Part shown: positions 46,093 to 57,131 of the stretch, piece by piece
Position numbering within the stretch: position 1 is the stretch's first letter
Layout of the letters: each line of letters starts with the position of its first letter
Origin: Mycobacterium sp. 1423905.2
GTDB taxonomy: Bacteria > Actinomycetota > Actinomycetes > Mycobacteriales > Mycobacteriaceae
Assembly: GCF_001673155.1 (NCBI RefSeq)
Contig: NZ_LZLE01000325.1
Location: 1 to 64,000 of the forward strand
Length of the DNA: 64,000 nt
Reading direction: 5' to 3'
Translations under genes and position numbers: made by a program
Notes under the pieces: model-generated
What the model saw: the letters and a program-made list of their open reading frames with translations, nothing else
The model's database searches: none
Told to the model about the DNA's origin: nothing

Positions 46093-46878
46093 GTGACCGG
46101 ACCCATCGAGGATTCCGCTGCGGTGAGCGTGGCCGAGTGGCCCGATGACCTGGCAGCGGTGCTCACGGGTGCGGCTGACCAGGCCCGGGAGGCGGTCGCC
46201 GAGCACAGCGGCGCCGAGACGGTCGGCGAGTATCTCGGGGTTGACTACGAAGACCCCAACACCGCCACCCACCGCTTCCTGGCGCGGCTGCCCGGCTATC
46301 AGGGCTGGCAGTGGGCCGTCGTCGTGGCAACCTACCCGGGCGCCGATCACGCCACCATCAGCGAAGTCGTGCTGATCCCCGGGCCCACCGCCCTGCTGGC
46401 GCCCCATTGGGTGCCCTGGGACCAGCGGGTGCGGCCGGGAGACCTGAGCCCGGGCGACCTGCTGGCGCCGGCGAAGGACGATCCGCGGCTGGTGCCCGGG
46501 TACACCGCCAGCGGTGACCCGCAGGTCGACGAGGTCGCCGCCGAAGTCGGGCTGGGCCGGCGCTGGGTGATGAGCGCGCTGGGGCGCGCCGAGGCCGCCG
46601 AGCGCTGGCATGACGGCGACTTCGGGCCCGGCTCGCCGATGGCGCGGTCGACCAAACGGGTCTGCCGCGACTGCGGTTTCTTCCTGCCCCTGGCCGGATC
46701 GCTCGGCTCGATGTTCGGGGTGTGCGGCAACGAACTGTCGGCCGACGGCCACGTGGTGGACAAGTTCTACGGTTGCGGCGCGCACTCCGACACACCGGCT
46801 CCCGCCGGTAGTGGGTCACCGGCGTATGAGCCGTACGACGACGGCGTGCTCGACGTGTCAGAGAAGCCGGCGGATTAA
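46093..46878 (+). CDS. DUF3027 family protein (Rv0877 type)
   Basis: A 261-residue protein. EYLGVDYEDPNTATHRFLAR, GYQGWQWAVVVATYPG and APHWVPWDQRVRPGDLSPGD are the conserved DUF3027 core. The C-terminal part has a zinc-ribbon-like set of cysteines: VCRDCGFFLPL, FGVCGNEL and FYGCGAH. GTG at 46093 follows AAGGGGAGA; a GTG at 46075 is less likely. Function is unknown; a metal-binding, cytosolic protein is suggested. The last four bases overlap the convergent SRPBCC gene. Confidence 0.87.
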   Translation: MTGPIEDSAAVSVAEWPDDLAAVLTGAADQAREAVAEHSGAETVGEYLGVDYEDPNTATHRFLARLPGYQGWQWAVVVATYPGADHATISEVVLIPGPTALLAPHWVPWDQRVRPGDLSPGDLLAPAKDDPRLVPGYTASGDPQVDEVAAEVGLGRRWVMSALGRAEAAERWHDGDFGPGSPMARSTKRVCRDCGFFLPLAGSLGSMFGVCGNELSADGHVVDKFYGCGAHSDTPAPAGSGSPAYEPYDDGVLDVSEKPAD

Positions 46879-47330
46879 CCGCTTTCGGCGGCTGCTTTGA
46901 TCTTGGCCAGCGAGGCGTTCATCCCCTCGACCAGTTCCCGTTCGAAGTTCTCGGTTCCGCCGAACAGCGCGTTGACCGTCATGTTGGAGAAGGCCTTGAC
47001 CCCGTTCTCGGCGTGGCGGCTCTCGGTCACTCGGGTGGTCTGGCCGTTGTCTTCCAGCTCGTAGGACCAGATGGTGCCGTTGGTGTTGACGCGAAACGCC
47101 AACTTCTTCTCAGGGATGACCTCGACGATCGTCGAGGTGGTCGGCCAGATGAGGCGATTGCGCCGGTTGAGGTTCAGCGTGCGGGTGCCCTGGCGGAACG
47201 GGCCCAACGGCTTCATCAAGCGACACTGCAGACTCCACTGCGGCATGCGCCGGAAGTCGGAGATCAGTGACCATACCTTGGCGGCCGGCGCGTTGATGTC
47301 GACGTGAGCTTGCAGAAGCGGGGCTACCAT
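46875..47330 (-). CDS. SRPBCC family protein
   Basis: A 151-residue polyketide cyclase/dehydrase-type protein. LLQAHVDINAPAAKVWSLIS and FRRMPQWSLQCRLMKPLG at the start and a C-terminal amphipathic helix (ELVEGMNASLAKIKAAAES) define the Bet v1 fold. KLAFRVNTNGTIWSYELED lines the cavity. Ligand unknown. ATG at 47330 follows GGAGGACC. It sits where the M. tuberculosis chromosome has a PPE gene. Confidence 0.85.
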   Translation of the reverse strand: MVAPLLQAHVDINAPAAKVWSLISDFRRMPQWSLQCRLMKPLGPFRQGTRTLNLNRRNRLIWPTTSTIVEVIPEKKLAFRVNTNGTIWSYELEDNGQTTRVTESRHAENGVKAFSNMTVNALFGGTENFERELVEGMNASLAKIKAAAESG

Positions 47331-47353
47331 CGGTCCTCCCAAATAGGCGGCGG

Positions 47354-47629
47354 TTAATTGCGGTTCAGATAAGCTTCCAGCCCCGACTGGGCGCCGCGTG
47401 AGCCGCGGCGGGCGGCCGCGAGCTGCCACAAGAAGATGCTGGTGCCCAGCGCGGAGACGCCCAACCCGGCCACGGTGAGCGGACGCCAGGTGTGCAGGCT
47501 GGGCACCACAAACGCCGCCACCGCAGCGATGACCCAACCGAGTGCTCCGACGCCGATGACCGGCCAGACCTGCAACAGGGCAGGGGGCAGCGGCGGCGGT
47601 TCGGGCGGCTGGGGTGGTTCGGCGCTCAT
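47354..47629 (-). CDS. DUF2530 membrane protein (Rv0879c type)
   Basis: A 91-residue protein with a Pro-rich N-terminus (residues 1-17) and two membrane helices: VWPVIGVGALGWVIAAVAAF and PLTVAGLGVSALGTSIFLWQ. A basic C-terminus (ARRGSRGAQSG) follows, matching DUF2530 of actinobacteria. Function unknown. It may be transcribed with the SRPBCC gene downstream, 23 bases away. Confidence 0.83.
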   Translation of the reverse strand: MSAEPPQPPEPPPLPPALLQVWPVIGVGALGWVIAAVAAFVVPSLHTWRPLTVAGLGVSALGTSIFLWQLAAARRGSRGAQSGLEAYLNRN

Positions 47630-47685
47630 TGAGTCTTAACCTAGCCCGATCAGATGGCGGACCGGGGTGCACCCTCGACATGTTC

Positions 47686-47757
47686 GTTGTGCCCGCCTCG
47701 ACAAGTCGCAGGGAGCCGCTCAATGCACGGGAATTGTCGCTCGGAGGTGGGCACAAC
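47686..47757. repeat. Palindromic element between Rv0879c and marR-type genes
   Basis: The arms GTTGTGCCCGCCT (47686-47698) and AGGTGGGCACAAC (47745-47757) are inverted copies with one mismatch, and inside them CGACAA and ATTGTCG also pair. The words are shared with the element at 18788. It probably belongs to the same dispersed repeat family. It lies in a 240-bp gap that also holds the promoter of the MarR-type gene. Confidence 0.6.
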
Positions 47758-47869
47758 GTGGGTCACCTCCCAGAGAGACGGCTGTGACGCATGAGGTATG
47801 CGCGTCGCCGAGCGGCTTTCCTTCGCGTTTCTAATGACCCGCGCTAACGTTCCGATGTAACCTCGCGCT

Positions 47870-48301
47870 GTGCCTGACAGCGAAGCGCGGCTGGCCGCTG
47901 ACTTGTCATTGGCGGTCATGCGGCTGGCTCGGCAACTGCGGTTCCGCAACCCGTCCGCGCCGGTCTCGCTGTCGCAACTGTCGGCGCTGACCACGTTGGC
48001 CAACGAGGGCGCGATGACGCCCGGCGCGTTGGCGATTCGGGAACGGGTCCGCCCGCCCTCGATGACGCGGGTCATCGCCTCCCTCGCTGAGGAGGGCTTC
48101 GTGGACCGCGCTCCGCACCCCGTCGACGGTCGGCAAGTGTTGGTGTCCGTCTCAGAGCGCGGCGCCGAGTTGGTCAAGGCGGCCCGCCGGGCCCGCCAGG
48201 AGTGGCTGGCCGAGCGCCTGGCGACATTGACCAGCGAACAGCGCGACACCCTGCGCCACGCCGCCGACCTCATGTCGGCGCTGGTCGACGAAAGCCCGTG
48301 A
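47870..48301 (+). CDS. MarR family transcriptional regulator (Rv0880 type)
   Basis: A 143-residue winged-helix regulator, the size of Rv0880. The DNA-binding segment is at about 44-98: [20 protein letters not shown], then the recognition helix [20 protein letters not shown] and the wing [16 protein letters not shown]. Terminal helices form the dimer interface. GTG at 47870 is the start. The stop overlaps the GTG of the RNA methyltransferase gene (GTGA), so the two are co-expressed. Ligand and targets unknown. Confidence 0.92.
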   Translation: MPDSEARLAADLSLAVMRLARQLRFRNPSAPVSLSQLSALTTLANEGAMTPGALAIRERVRPPSMTRVIASLAEEGFVDRAPHPVDGRQVLVSVSERGAELVKAARRARQEWLAERLATLTSEQRDTLRHAADLMSALVDESP

Positions 48302-49149
48302 GCGCTCCGGACTCCCTTTCCGGCATCGAGGTGCACGATGTCACCGATCCCGACGATCCCCGCGTCGACGATTTCCGCGACCTGAACAGCGTCGATCGCC
48401 GGCCTGACCTGCCGACGGGCAAGGGTTTGGTGATCGCCGAGGGCGTACTGGTGGTCCAGCGGATGCTGGCTTCCCGCTTCGCCCCGCACGCGCTGCTCGG
48501 CACGGACCGCCGATTGAACGAGCTCAAAGGCGACCTGGCCGGCATCGCGGTGCCCTACTACCGTGCCTCGGCCGACGTCATGGCCCAGGTGGTGGGATTC
48601 CACCTCAACCGGGGCGTGCTGGCCGCTGCCCGCCGGGTGCCAGAGCCAGCCGTCGCCGACGTCATCGACGGCGCCAGAACGATCGCGGTGCTCGAAGGCG
48701 TCAACGACCACGAAAACCTGGGCTCGATCTTCCGCAACGCGGCGGGTCTGGCCGTGGACGCGGTGATCTTCGGCAGCGGCTGTGCCGATCCGCTCTATCG
48801 TCGCGCGGTGCGGGTCTCAATGGGTCATGCCCTGTTGGTGCCCTATGCCCGCGCCGCCGAATGGCCCGTCGACCTGTTCTCGCTGAAGCGCGCGGGCATC
48901 CGGCTGCTGGCGATGACACCCCAATCCGACGCAGTGCCGTTGCCCGAGGCGATGGCCGCCGCGCCACACGAGCGGGTCGCGGTGCTGGTCGGAGCCGAGG
49001 GGCCGGGCCTGAGCCCGGCGGCCCTGCGGGCCAGCGACATGCGCGTACGCATTCCGATGTCGCGCGGCACCGACTCGCTCAATGTCGCGACCGCGGCGGC
49101 GCTGGCGTTTTACGAGCGCTCTGTCCGGCTAGGCTCGCCCCGTGACTGA
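48298..49149 (+). CDS. TrmH/SpoU family RNA 2'-O-methyltransferase (Rv0881 type)
   Basis: A 283-residue SPOUT-class enzyme, using S-adenosylmethionine to methylate ribose in rRNA or tRNA. The SpoU motifs are [20 protein letters not shown] (motif 1, with the catalytic Asn and Arg), [11 protein letters not shown] (motif 2) and [20 protein letters not shown] (motif 3). An N-terminal substrate-binding domain precedes them. Target RNA unknown. It overlaps the small membrane protein gene downstream by eight bases. Confidence 0.9.
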   Translation: MSAPDSLSGIEVHDVTDPDDPRVDDFRDLNSVDRRPDLPTGKGLVIAEGVLVVQRMLASRFAPHALLGTDRRLNELKGDLAGIAVPYYRASADVMAQVVGFHLNRGVLAAARRVPEPAVADVIDGARTIAVLEGVNDHENLGSIFRNAAGLAVDAVIFGSGCADPLYRRAVRVSMGHALLVPYARAAEWPVDLFSLKRAGIRLLAMTPQSDAVPLPEAMAAAPHERVAVLVGAEGPGLSPAALRASDMRVRIPMSRGTDSLNVATAAALAFYERSVRLGSPRD

Positions 49150-49408
49150 CGAGCCCGCTCCCTGGGGCACGGGTTTGGCGGTGGCCGGATTCGTGGCCGC
49201 TATCACCGGCGTCAGCATCGTCATGTTGAGCCTGGGCCTGATTCGCGTGCATCCGCTGCTGTCGGCAGGTCTCAACATCGTGGCCGCCGGCGGCCTGGCG
49301 CCGACGTTGTGGGGGTGGCGGCGCACTCCGGTGCTGCGCTGGTTCGTGCTGGGTGCCGGCGTGGGCGTGGCCGGCGCGTGGCTGACGCTGCTCAGCTTCG
49401 TTGTGTAG
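49142..49408 (+). CDS. DUF2537 membrane protein (Rv0882 type)
   Basis: An 88-residue protein with three predicted membrane helices (LAVAGFVAAITGVSIVMLSL, LSAGLNIVAAGGLAPTLWG, FVLGAGVGVAGAWLTLLSF). It matches the DUF2537 group in length and layout. Function unknown. GTG at 49142 overlaps the methyltransferase gene by eight bases. It converges with sepH. Confidence 0.83.
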   Translation: MTDEPAPWGTGLAVAGFVAAITGVSIVMLSLGLIRVHPLLSAGLNIVAAGGLAPTLWGWRRTPVLRWFVLGAGVGVAGAWLTLLSFVV

Positions 49409-49411
49409 CGA

Positions 49412-50164
49412 CTAACGCTGGCCGCTGGAACGAACTCCGAGAAGCACGTCTTCCCAGGCCGGGATGGCCGGCTTACCGCGGCGGCTGCTCGTTGGTGGCT
49501 CGGGCGGGGCGGCGGGTGTCGGTGGCGCCGGCTCGTCGAAGGCGAGGTGGGCCACTGGGGCCAGCGGGCGTAGCGCAGATTTGAATTCCGGATCGATCAG
49601 CTCACTGGCGGCGTCGTCGATGGCGGTCGCGGTGCCGCCGTGCGCGCCGGGCGTGAACCGGAAATGCGCGACGTTGTCCGAGCGGCCGGCCTGCCACCCC
49701 AGTTGTACCGTCCAGCGGCCGTCTTCGTTGCGCCATGCGTCCCAGTTGAGGTGGTCCGGGTTGAGTCCCCGGGCCACCAGGGCGGCGGTGACGGTCTCGA
49801 GCAGGGTGAGCACCGAAGGGCCGTCGGCCAGCACTGGGTGAGATGCGGAGGCCAGCTCGGCCGCGCGGGAACGTTCCAGCAACACCGGGTGGGCGAACCG
49901 CTCAACGCGGGCTATGTCCGAGCCGGAGGCGGCGGCCACTTGCTCGACCGAGGCGCCCGCACGGATCCGGGCCTGGATCTCCTTGGGGCTGAGCATGTTG
50001 GTGACCTTGATGTCCAGCGGCGGCTGTTCGGGCATTGTCGCGTCTTTCAGCAAGGACCGCAGTCGGTCGTTTGCGGGCAACTTGAACTGCTCTGCGGCGC
50101 CGGCGTCCTCGCAGATGAGGTATTTGCCGTCGGCATCGAGCCCAACCACCTTGAGTTCCCGCAT
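49412..50164 (-). CDS. sepH: Cell division regulator SepH (DUF3071)
   Basis: A 250-residue protein of the SepH family, which stimulates FtsZ assembly in actinobacteria (Rv0883c in M. tuberculosis). MRELKVVGLDADGKYLICED is the family N-terminus. A helix-turn-helix-like segment is at about 55-90 (LSPKEIQARIRAGASVEQVA, RVERFAHPVLLER). The Pro-rich C-terminal region is disordered. ATG at 50164 has GAGGAG upstream; 18 codons further upstream are not coding. Confidence 0.9.
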   Translation of the reverse strand: MRELKVVGLDADGKYLICEDAGAAEQFKLPANDRLRSLLKDATMPEQPPLDIKVTNMLSPKEIQARIRAGASVEQVAAASGSDIARVERFAHPVLLERSRAAELASASHPVLADGPSVLTLLETVTAALVARGLNPDHLNWDAWRNEDGRWTVQLGWQAGRSDNVAHFRFTPGAHGGTATAIDDAASELIDPEFKSALRPLAPVAHLAFDEPAPPTPAAPPEPPTSSRRGKPAIPAWEDVLLGVRSSGQR

Positions 50165-50279
50165 GGCTTCTCCTCGCAGGCTCCGTGCAGGTCGGCACTG
50201 GAGCCGATACGTGCGCACTCTAGACCGACAAACGCCGTTAACCTCGCTGACACGCGGGACGAGGACCCGCCCGGCTTCG

Positions 50280-52604
<2,325 letters not shown>

Positions 52605-52610
52605 GCCTCT

Positions 52611-54302
52611 ATGCCGCACGTCATCACTCAGTCGTGTTGCAACGACGGGTCCTGCGTCTTCGCGTGCCCCGTCAACTGCATTCACCCTTCACCGGATGAG
52701 CCGGGTTTTGCGACCTCGGAGATGCTCTATATCGACCCGGTGGCCTGCGTCGACTGCGGCGCCTGCGTCAGCGCCTGCCCGGTCGGAGCCATCGCGCCCG
52801 ACAGCCGCCTGGATGCCAAGCAGTTGCCGTTCATCGAAATCAACGCGTCGTTCTACCCCGAACGGCCCGCCGACGAAAAGCTGCCGCCCACTTCGAAACT
52901 CGCGCCGGTGCTGCCGGCGCCGGAAGTGCGGCCCCGGCGCCAGCCGCTCACCGTGGCCATCGTCGGTTCCGGGCCCGCGGCGATGTATGCCGCCGACGAA
53001 CTGCTGACCCAACACGGGGTGCGGGTCAACGTCTTCGAGAAACTGCCCACGCCGTACGGGCTGGTGCGCGCCGGGGTTGCGCCGGATCATCAGAACACCA
53101 AACGGGTCACCCGACTCTTCGACCGGGTAACCCGGCACCGGCGGTTCCGGTTCTACCTCAACGTCGAAGTGGGCAAGCACCTCAGCCACGCCGAACTGTT
53201 GGCCCACCACCACGCCGTGTTGTATGCCGTCGGCGCGCCTGATGACCGTCGTCTGGATATCGACGGCATGGGACTGCCGGGCACCGCGACGGCGACGGAA
53301 CTGGTCGCCTGGATCAACGGGCATCCCGACTTCGCCGCGTTGCCCATCGATTTGCGTCACGAGCGCGCGGTCATCATCGGCAACGGCAACGTCGCGCTGG
53401 ACGTGGCCCGGCTACTGACGGCCGATCCCGACGAACTCGCGCGCACCGATATCGCCGACCATGCGCTGCAAGCATTCCGCAAGTCGTCGGTCCGGGAGGT
53501 GGTGATCGCCGCCCGCCGCGGACCCGCCCACTCCGCCTTCACCCTGCCGGAGTTGATCGGGCTCACCGCCGCATCCGAGGTGGTGCTCGACGCCGCCGAT
53601 CGGCAGCTGGTGATCGACGCGCTGGCCACCGCCGCCGACCCGCTGGTGCGCCAGAAGCTCGACGTTCTCAGCACGCTGGGTGACGGTTCGGCTGCGCCGT
53701 CGCGCCCACGCATCCGGTTGGCCTATCAACTGACGCCCCGGCGCGTTGTGGGTCAAGACCGCGCCAGCGGGGTGGAGTTCACCCGCACCGGCGGCGACGA
53801 TGTGTACCAGCTGGAGGCCGGCCTCGTCCTGACCTCAATCGGCTACCGCGGCAAGGCAATTGCCGACCTGCCGTTCGACGAGGCGGCCGCCGTCGTCCCC
53901 AATGATGCCGGGCGAGTGATCGATCCGCGCACCGGGCAAACGGTGACCGGCGCGTACGTCGCGGGCTGGATCAAGCGGGGACCCACCGGCTTCATCGGCA
54001 CCAACAAGTCCTGCTCGCTGCAAACCGTGCAGGCGTTGGTCGCCGACTTCAACGCGGGCAGATTGGCCGACCCGGACGCTCGGCCCGCGGCGCTGGACAA
54101 GCTGGTACACAGCCGCCAGCCCGACGCCGTCGACTCCGCCGGATGGCGGGCCATCGACGCCGCCGAGATCGCCGCCGGCAGCACCGAAGACCGCCCCCGC
54201 AAGAAGTTCACCGACATCGGTGACCTGCTCGCGGCGGCCGCGAGCGCGCCGCAGCAGGCGACGCCGCTGGGGCGCCGCCTGCTGGCCCGGCTGCGTGCCT
54301 AG
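52611..54302 (+). CDS. fprB: Ferredoxin-ferredoxin NADP reductase fusion
   Basis: A 563-residue fusion. The N-terminal ferredoxin domain (about 1-75) has the second-cluster motif CVDCGACVSACP with Cys46, 49, 52 and 56, and upstream cysteines Cys9, Cys15, Cys19 and Cys23, consistent with a 7Fe or 8Fe cluster pair. The reductase part follows: FAD-binding VAIVGSGPAAMYAADELL at about 121, FEKLPTPYGLVRAGVAPDHQ, and NADPH-binding VIIGNGNVALDVARLL. It transfers electrons from NADPH to iron-sulfur partners such as P450s or diiron oxygenases. Co-located with the AurF-type gene and convergent with the glyoxalase-type gene with a four-base overlap. Confidence 0.94.
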   Translation: MPHVITQSCCNDGSCVFACPVNCIHPSPDEPGFATSEMLYIDPVACVDCGACVSACPVGAIAPDSRLDAKQLPFIEINASFYPERPADEKLPPTSKLAPVLPAPEVRPRRQPLTVAIVGSGPAAMYAADELLTQHGVRVNVFEKLPTPYGLVRAGVAPDHQNTKRVTRLFDRVTRHRRFRFYLNVEVGKHLSHAELLAHHHAVLYAVGAPDDRRLDIDGMGLPGTATATELVAWINGHPDFAALPIDLRHERAVIIGNGNVALDVARLLTADPDELARTDIADHALQAFRKSSVREVVIAARRGPAHSAFTLPELIGLTAASEVVLDAADRQLVIDALATAADPLVRQKLDVLSTLGDGSAAPSRPRIRLAYQLTPRRVVGQDRASGVEFTRTGGDDVYQLEAGLVLTSIGYRGKAIADLPFDEAAAVVPNDAGRVIDPRTGQTVTGAYVAGWIKRGPTGFIGTNKSCSLQTVQALVADFNAGRLADPDARPAALDKLVHSRQPDAVDSAGWRAIDAAEIAAGSTEDRPRKKFTDIGDLLAAAASAPQQATPLGRRLLARLRA

Positions 54303-54757
54303 CCGTTGGCCTGTGCCGACATCGCGGCCTGCAACTCCTCCATGCTGACCTCACGCACGGGCTGGCCCAGCGACCAGTGGTGGCCGAACGGATCTTGCAC
54401 CACTCCGTAACGGTCACCCCAGAATTGGTCGCCGAGCGGGGCCACCACGGTGGCGCCGGCGTCGAGGGCTCGCTGGAACTTGGCATCGACGTCGGTGACG
54501 GTCAGGTGAATGGTGACCGGCGTGCCGCCCAGCGATTTCGGCGTCATCGACTTGCCGCCGCACATTTCCGGGAAGTCGTCGTTGAGCATCACCATGAAGC
54601 CGTTGATACGCAGTGCGGCATGGACCAGCTTGCCCTGCGGACCAGGGACCCGGCCGAGTTCGACGGCGTCGAACGCCTTGACGTAGAAGTCGATTGCCGC
54701 AGCGGCATCGTCGACGACGAGGTGAGGGGACAACGCGGGTTCAACAGTGATGGCCAT
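54299..54757 (-). CDS. VOC/glyoxalase-like protein (Rv0887c type)
   Basis: A 152-residue vicinal-oxygen-chelate fold protein of the PhnB-like group. The N-terminal half has LSPHLVVDDAAAAIDFYVKA and HAALRINGFMVMLNDDFPEM, and the C-terminal half TIHLTVTDVDAKFQRALDAG and YGVVQDPFGHHWSLG. Metal-ligand positions expected in glyoxalase are only partly present, so enzymatic activity is uncertain. ATG at 54757 follows AAGGAG. Confidence 0.87.
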   Translation of the reverse strand: MAITVEPALSPHLVVDDAAAAIDFYVKAFDAVELGRVPGPQGKLVHAALRINGFMVMLNDDFPEMCGGKSMTPKSLGGTPVTIHLTVTDVDAKFQRALDAGATVVAPLGDQFWGDRYGVVQDPFGHHWSLGQPVREVSMEELQAAMSAQANG

Positions 54758-54957
54758 GGTGGTCACTCCTTCAGGTGATGGTTCGCCCGTCCGGGGGCTC
54801 ACACTACTGACCGAGGCCGACACGAAAACTCATCGCGGGACTGTCGGCGGACGGTCCGCACCGCCGATCGGGTGACAGCGATATCCCACCGCGCCGGGGC
54901 AAGAAGTGACCGATCAGTGGATTTCGTGGCTCGATGCCGGCGCCTACGTTGGGGTTC

Positions 54958-55239
54958 ATGCCGAATGATGACGGAGTCTTCTTGGTGATGGATGCGGGCA
55001 CCGACGCGGGCTACGAAGCCGCTCGTTCGCTGCTGGCTGCCGGGCACCGCGTGGCGGCCACCAGCCGCCACGTCGGCCAGCTCAGCCGAATCATGCACGG
55101 CTACAGCGCTAGTCGCGTGCTCGCCATCGCCGCCGACAGCTCCGACGACAGTCAGGTGGCGCGGCTGATGGGTTGTGTGGAACGCCGGTTCGGCCAAGCC
55201 GTCACCTCGGTGATCCACGGCCTCGCGGCCGCACCCTAG
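54958..55239 (+). CDS. Truncated SDR-like Rossmann protein
   Basis: A 93-residue frame starting with ATG at 54958. FLVMDAGTDAGYEAARSLLA at the N-terminus resembles the TGxxxGxG cofactor motif of short-chain dehydrogenases, here degraded to DAGTDAG. GHRVAATSRHVGQLSRI and RVLAIAADSSDD correspond to the second and third strand regions. The protein ends before the catalytic Ser/Tyr/Lys would appear. It is either a decayed SDR or a stand-alone nucleotide-binding half. The stop overlaps the citA stop by four bases (convergent). Confidence 0.6.
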   Translation: MPNDDGVFLVMDAGTDAGYEAARSLLAAGHRVAATSRHVGQLSRIMHGYSASRVLAIAADSSDDSQVARLMGCVERRFGQAVTSVIHGLAAAP

Positions 55240-56357
55240 GCGTGGGTGAGAACCCGGTCCCAGCCTTCGACCGACTCCGGGCTGCGCGGCCCGGGCCCGA
55301 CGTAAATCGCCGACGGGCGGACCAGCTTGCCCAGCCGCTTCTGTTCGAGAATGTGCGCACACCACCCGGCGGTGCGCCCGCAAGTGAACATGGCCGGCAT
55401 CATGCTGGCCGGCACCTCAGCGAAGTCGAGAATGACCGCGGCCCAGAACTCGACGTTGGTCTCGATCGGCCGGTCCGGCCGGCGCTCGCGCAACTCGGCC
55501 AGGGCCGCCTGCTCCAGCGCGAGCGCCACCTCGTAGCGCGGCGCGCCCAGCCTCTCGGCGGTCGCGCGCAGCACCCGGGCTCGGGGGTCTTCGGCGCGAT
55601 AGACGCGGTGGCCGAAACCCATCAGCTTTTCCTTGCGGTCCAGGATGCCTTTGACCAAGCCGCGGGCATCCCCGGTGCGCTCGACTTCTTCGATCATCGG
55701 CAAGACGCGGGCCGGCGCACCACCGTGCAGAGGACCGCTCATCGCTCCGATCGCCCCGGACAGCGCCGCGGCCACGTCCGCTCCGGTCGAGGCGATCACC
55801 CGCGCGGTGAACGTCGACGCATTCATGCCGTGCTCAGCGGCCGACACCCAGTAGGCGTCGATCGCCTCGACGTGCTTGGGGTCCGGCTCGCCGCGCCAAC
55901 GGGTCATGAATCGTGCAGTGACGGTGGGACATTCGTCGATGACGCGCTGGGGTACCGCCGGGTGATAGATGCCGCGTCCGGATTGCGCGACGTAGGACAA
56001 CGCCATCACCGAGGCGCGCGCGAGCTGGTCGCGGGCCGTGGGCTCATTGGTGTCCAGCAGCGGCTTGTACCCCCAGATGGGCGCCAGCATGGCCAGGCCC
56101 GCCTGCACGTCGACCCGAACGTCACCGGTGTGGATGGGCAGCGGAAAAGGTTCGGCCGGCGGCAACCCGCGACCGAAGTCGCCGTCGACCAGCAGCGCCC
56201 AGACGTCACCGAAGGTGACCCGTCGACTCACCAGGTCCTCGATGTCGACACCGCGGTAGCGCAACGCGCCGCCGTCTTTGTCGGGTTCGGCGATCTTGGT
56301 GGTGAAGGCCACCACGCCTTCCAAACCTGGGACGAAATCCTCGGGGACCACAGTCAT
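55236..56357 (-). CDS. citA: Citrate synthase 2
   Basis: A 373-residue citrate synthase. Catalytic motifs are SGPLHGGAPARVL (His), [20 protein letters not shown] (His) and the Asp/Glu region NVEFWAAVILDFAEVP. The shorter chain is typical of CitA, the second isozyme in mycobacteria alongside GltA2, which lies 2.2 kb downstream here. It condenses acetyl-CoA and oxaloacetate for the TCA cycle. ATG at 56357; divergent from pdxH, with 73 bases between them. Confidence 0.94.
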   Translation of the reverse strand: MTVVPEDFVPGLEGVVAFTTKIAEPDKDGGALRYRGVDIEDLVSRRVTFGDVWALLVDGDFGRGLPPAEPFPLPIHTGDVRVDVQAGLAMLAPIWGYKPLLDTNEPTARDQLARASVMALSYVAQSGRGIYHPAVPQRVIDECPTVTARFMTRWRGEPDPKHVEAIDAYWVSAAEHGMNASTFTARVIASTGADVAAALSGAIGAMSGPLHGGAPARVLPMIEEVERTGDARGLVKGILDRKEKLMGFGHRVYRAEDPRARVLRATAERLGAPRYEVALALEQAALAELRERRPDRPIETNVEFWAAVILDFAEVPASMMPAMFTCGRTAGWCAHILEQKRLGKLVRPSAIYVGPGPRSPESVEGWDRVLTHA

Positions 56358-56430
56358 GGGCAGATTCTCGCACCCCCGATCGGAGCCGTCGCTACCGGCC
56401 GGTAACTAACCGGCGAGTAGCGTTGAGCCA

Positions 56431-57090
56431 ATGGCAGGACCACACGAGCAGCACCTGGCGGCGATGCGCGTGGAGTACGGATCCGTCGAGAAAGACGGCA
56501 GTCCCGACCTCGATGCGGATTGGCTCGCCGATGGGTGGCTGGCGTTGTTCCGCAGGTGGCTGGACGACGCCGAACGCGCCGACGTCGCCGAACCGAACGC
56601 AATGGTGCTGGCCACCGTCGCGGCCGGGAAGCCGGTCAGCCGAACGGTGTTGTGCAAAGACGCCGACGAATCCGGGGTCACCTTCTTCACCAACTACGAC
56701 TCCGCCAAGGGCCTGGAACTGGCGGCGACGCCGTACGCCTCCGCCACGTTCCCCTGGTATTCGCTGGGCAGGCAGGTGCACATCCGTGGCTCGGTGCGGC
56801 GAGTCGACCGGGTGGTGACCCAGGAGTATTGGTCCAAGCGGCCGCGCGGCTCGCAGTTGGGCGCGTGGGCCTCACATCAGTCACAACCGATCGCGTCGCG
56901 GGCGGCGTTACTCGACCAGCTCGCCGAAGTGACCGCGCGCTTCTCCCATCTCGAACACGTTCCGGTGCCGCCGGATTGGGGCGGCTACCTCATCGCCCCC
57001 GAGGTGGTGGAATTCTGGCAAGGCCGCGAAAACCGGGTACACAACCGAATTCGAGTCAGCGGCGGACAGATCGAGCGCCTGCAGCCCTGA
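56431..57090 (+). CDS. pdxH: Pyridoxamine 5'-phosphate oxidase
   Basis: A 219-residue FMN enzyme that forms pyridoxal 5'-phosphate from the pyridoxamine or pyridoxine phosphate. FMN-binding residues lie in [20 protein letters not shown] and [20 protein letters not shown]. The substrate motif [18 protein letters not shown] and the C-terminal [15 protein letters not shown] are family hallmarks. In M. tuberculosis the true PdxH (Rv2607) is elsewhere; here the gene stands between citA and gltA2, as in some fast-growing species. ATG at 56431. Confidence 0.93.
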   Translation: MAGPHEQHLAAMRVEYGSVEKDGSPDLDADWLADGWLALFRRWLDDAERADVAEPNAMVLATVAAGKPVSRTVLCKDADESGVTFFTNYDSAKGLELAATPYASATFPWYSLGRQVHIRGSVRRVDRVVTQEYWSKRPRGSQLGAWASHQSQPIASRAALLDQLAEVTARFSHLEHVPVPPDWGGYLIAPEVVEFWQGRENRVHNRIRVSGGQIERLQP

Positions 57091-57131
57091 CACGGACGGG
57101 CCGCGGCGGTCCGGGGGGAGAGGGGCGAACC

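Noticed and set aside
47785-47806. GACGCAT...ATGCG-CGTC near-palindrome before the MarR-type gene
   Set aside because: Arms need a one-base bulge and no second copy was seen, so it is too weak to call an operator.
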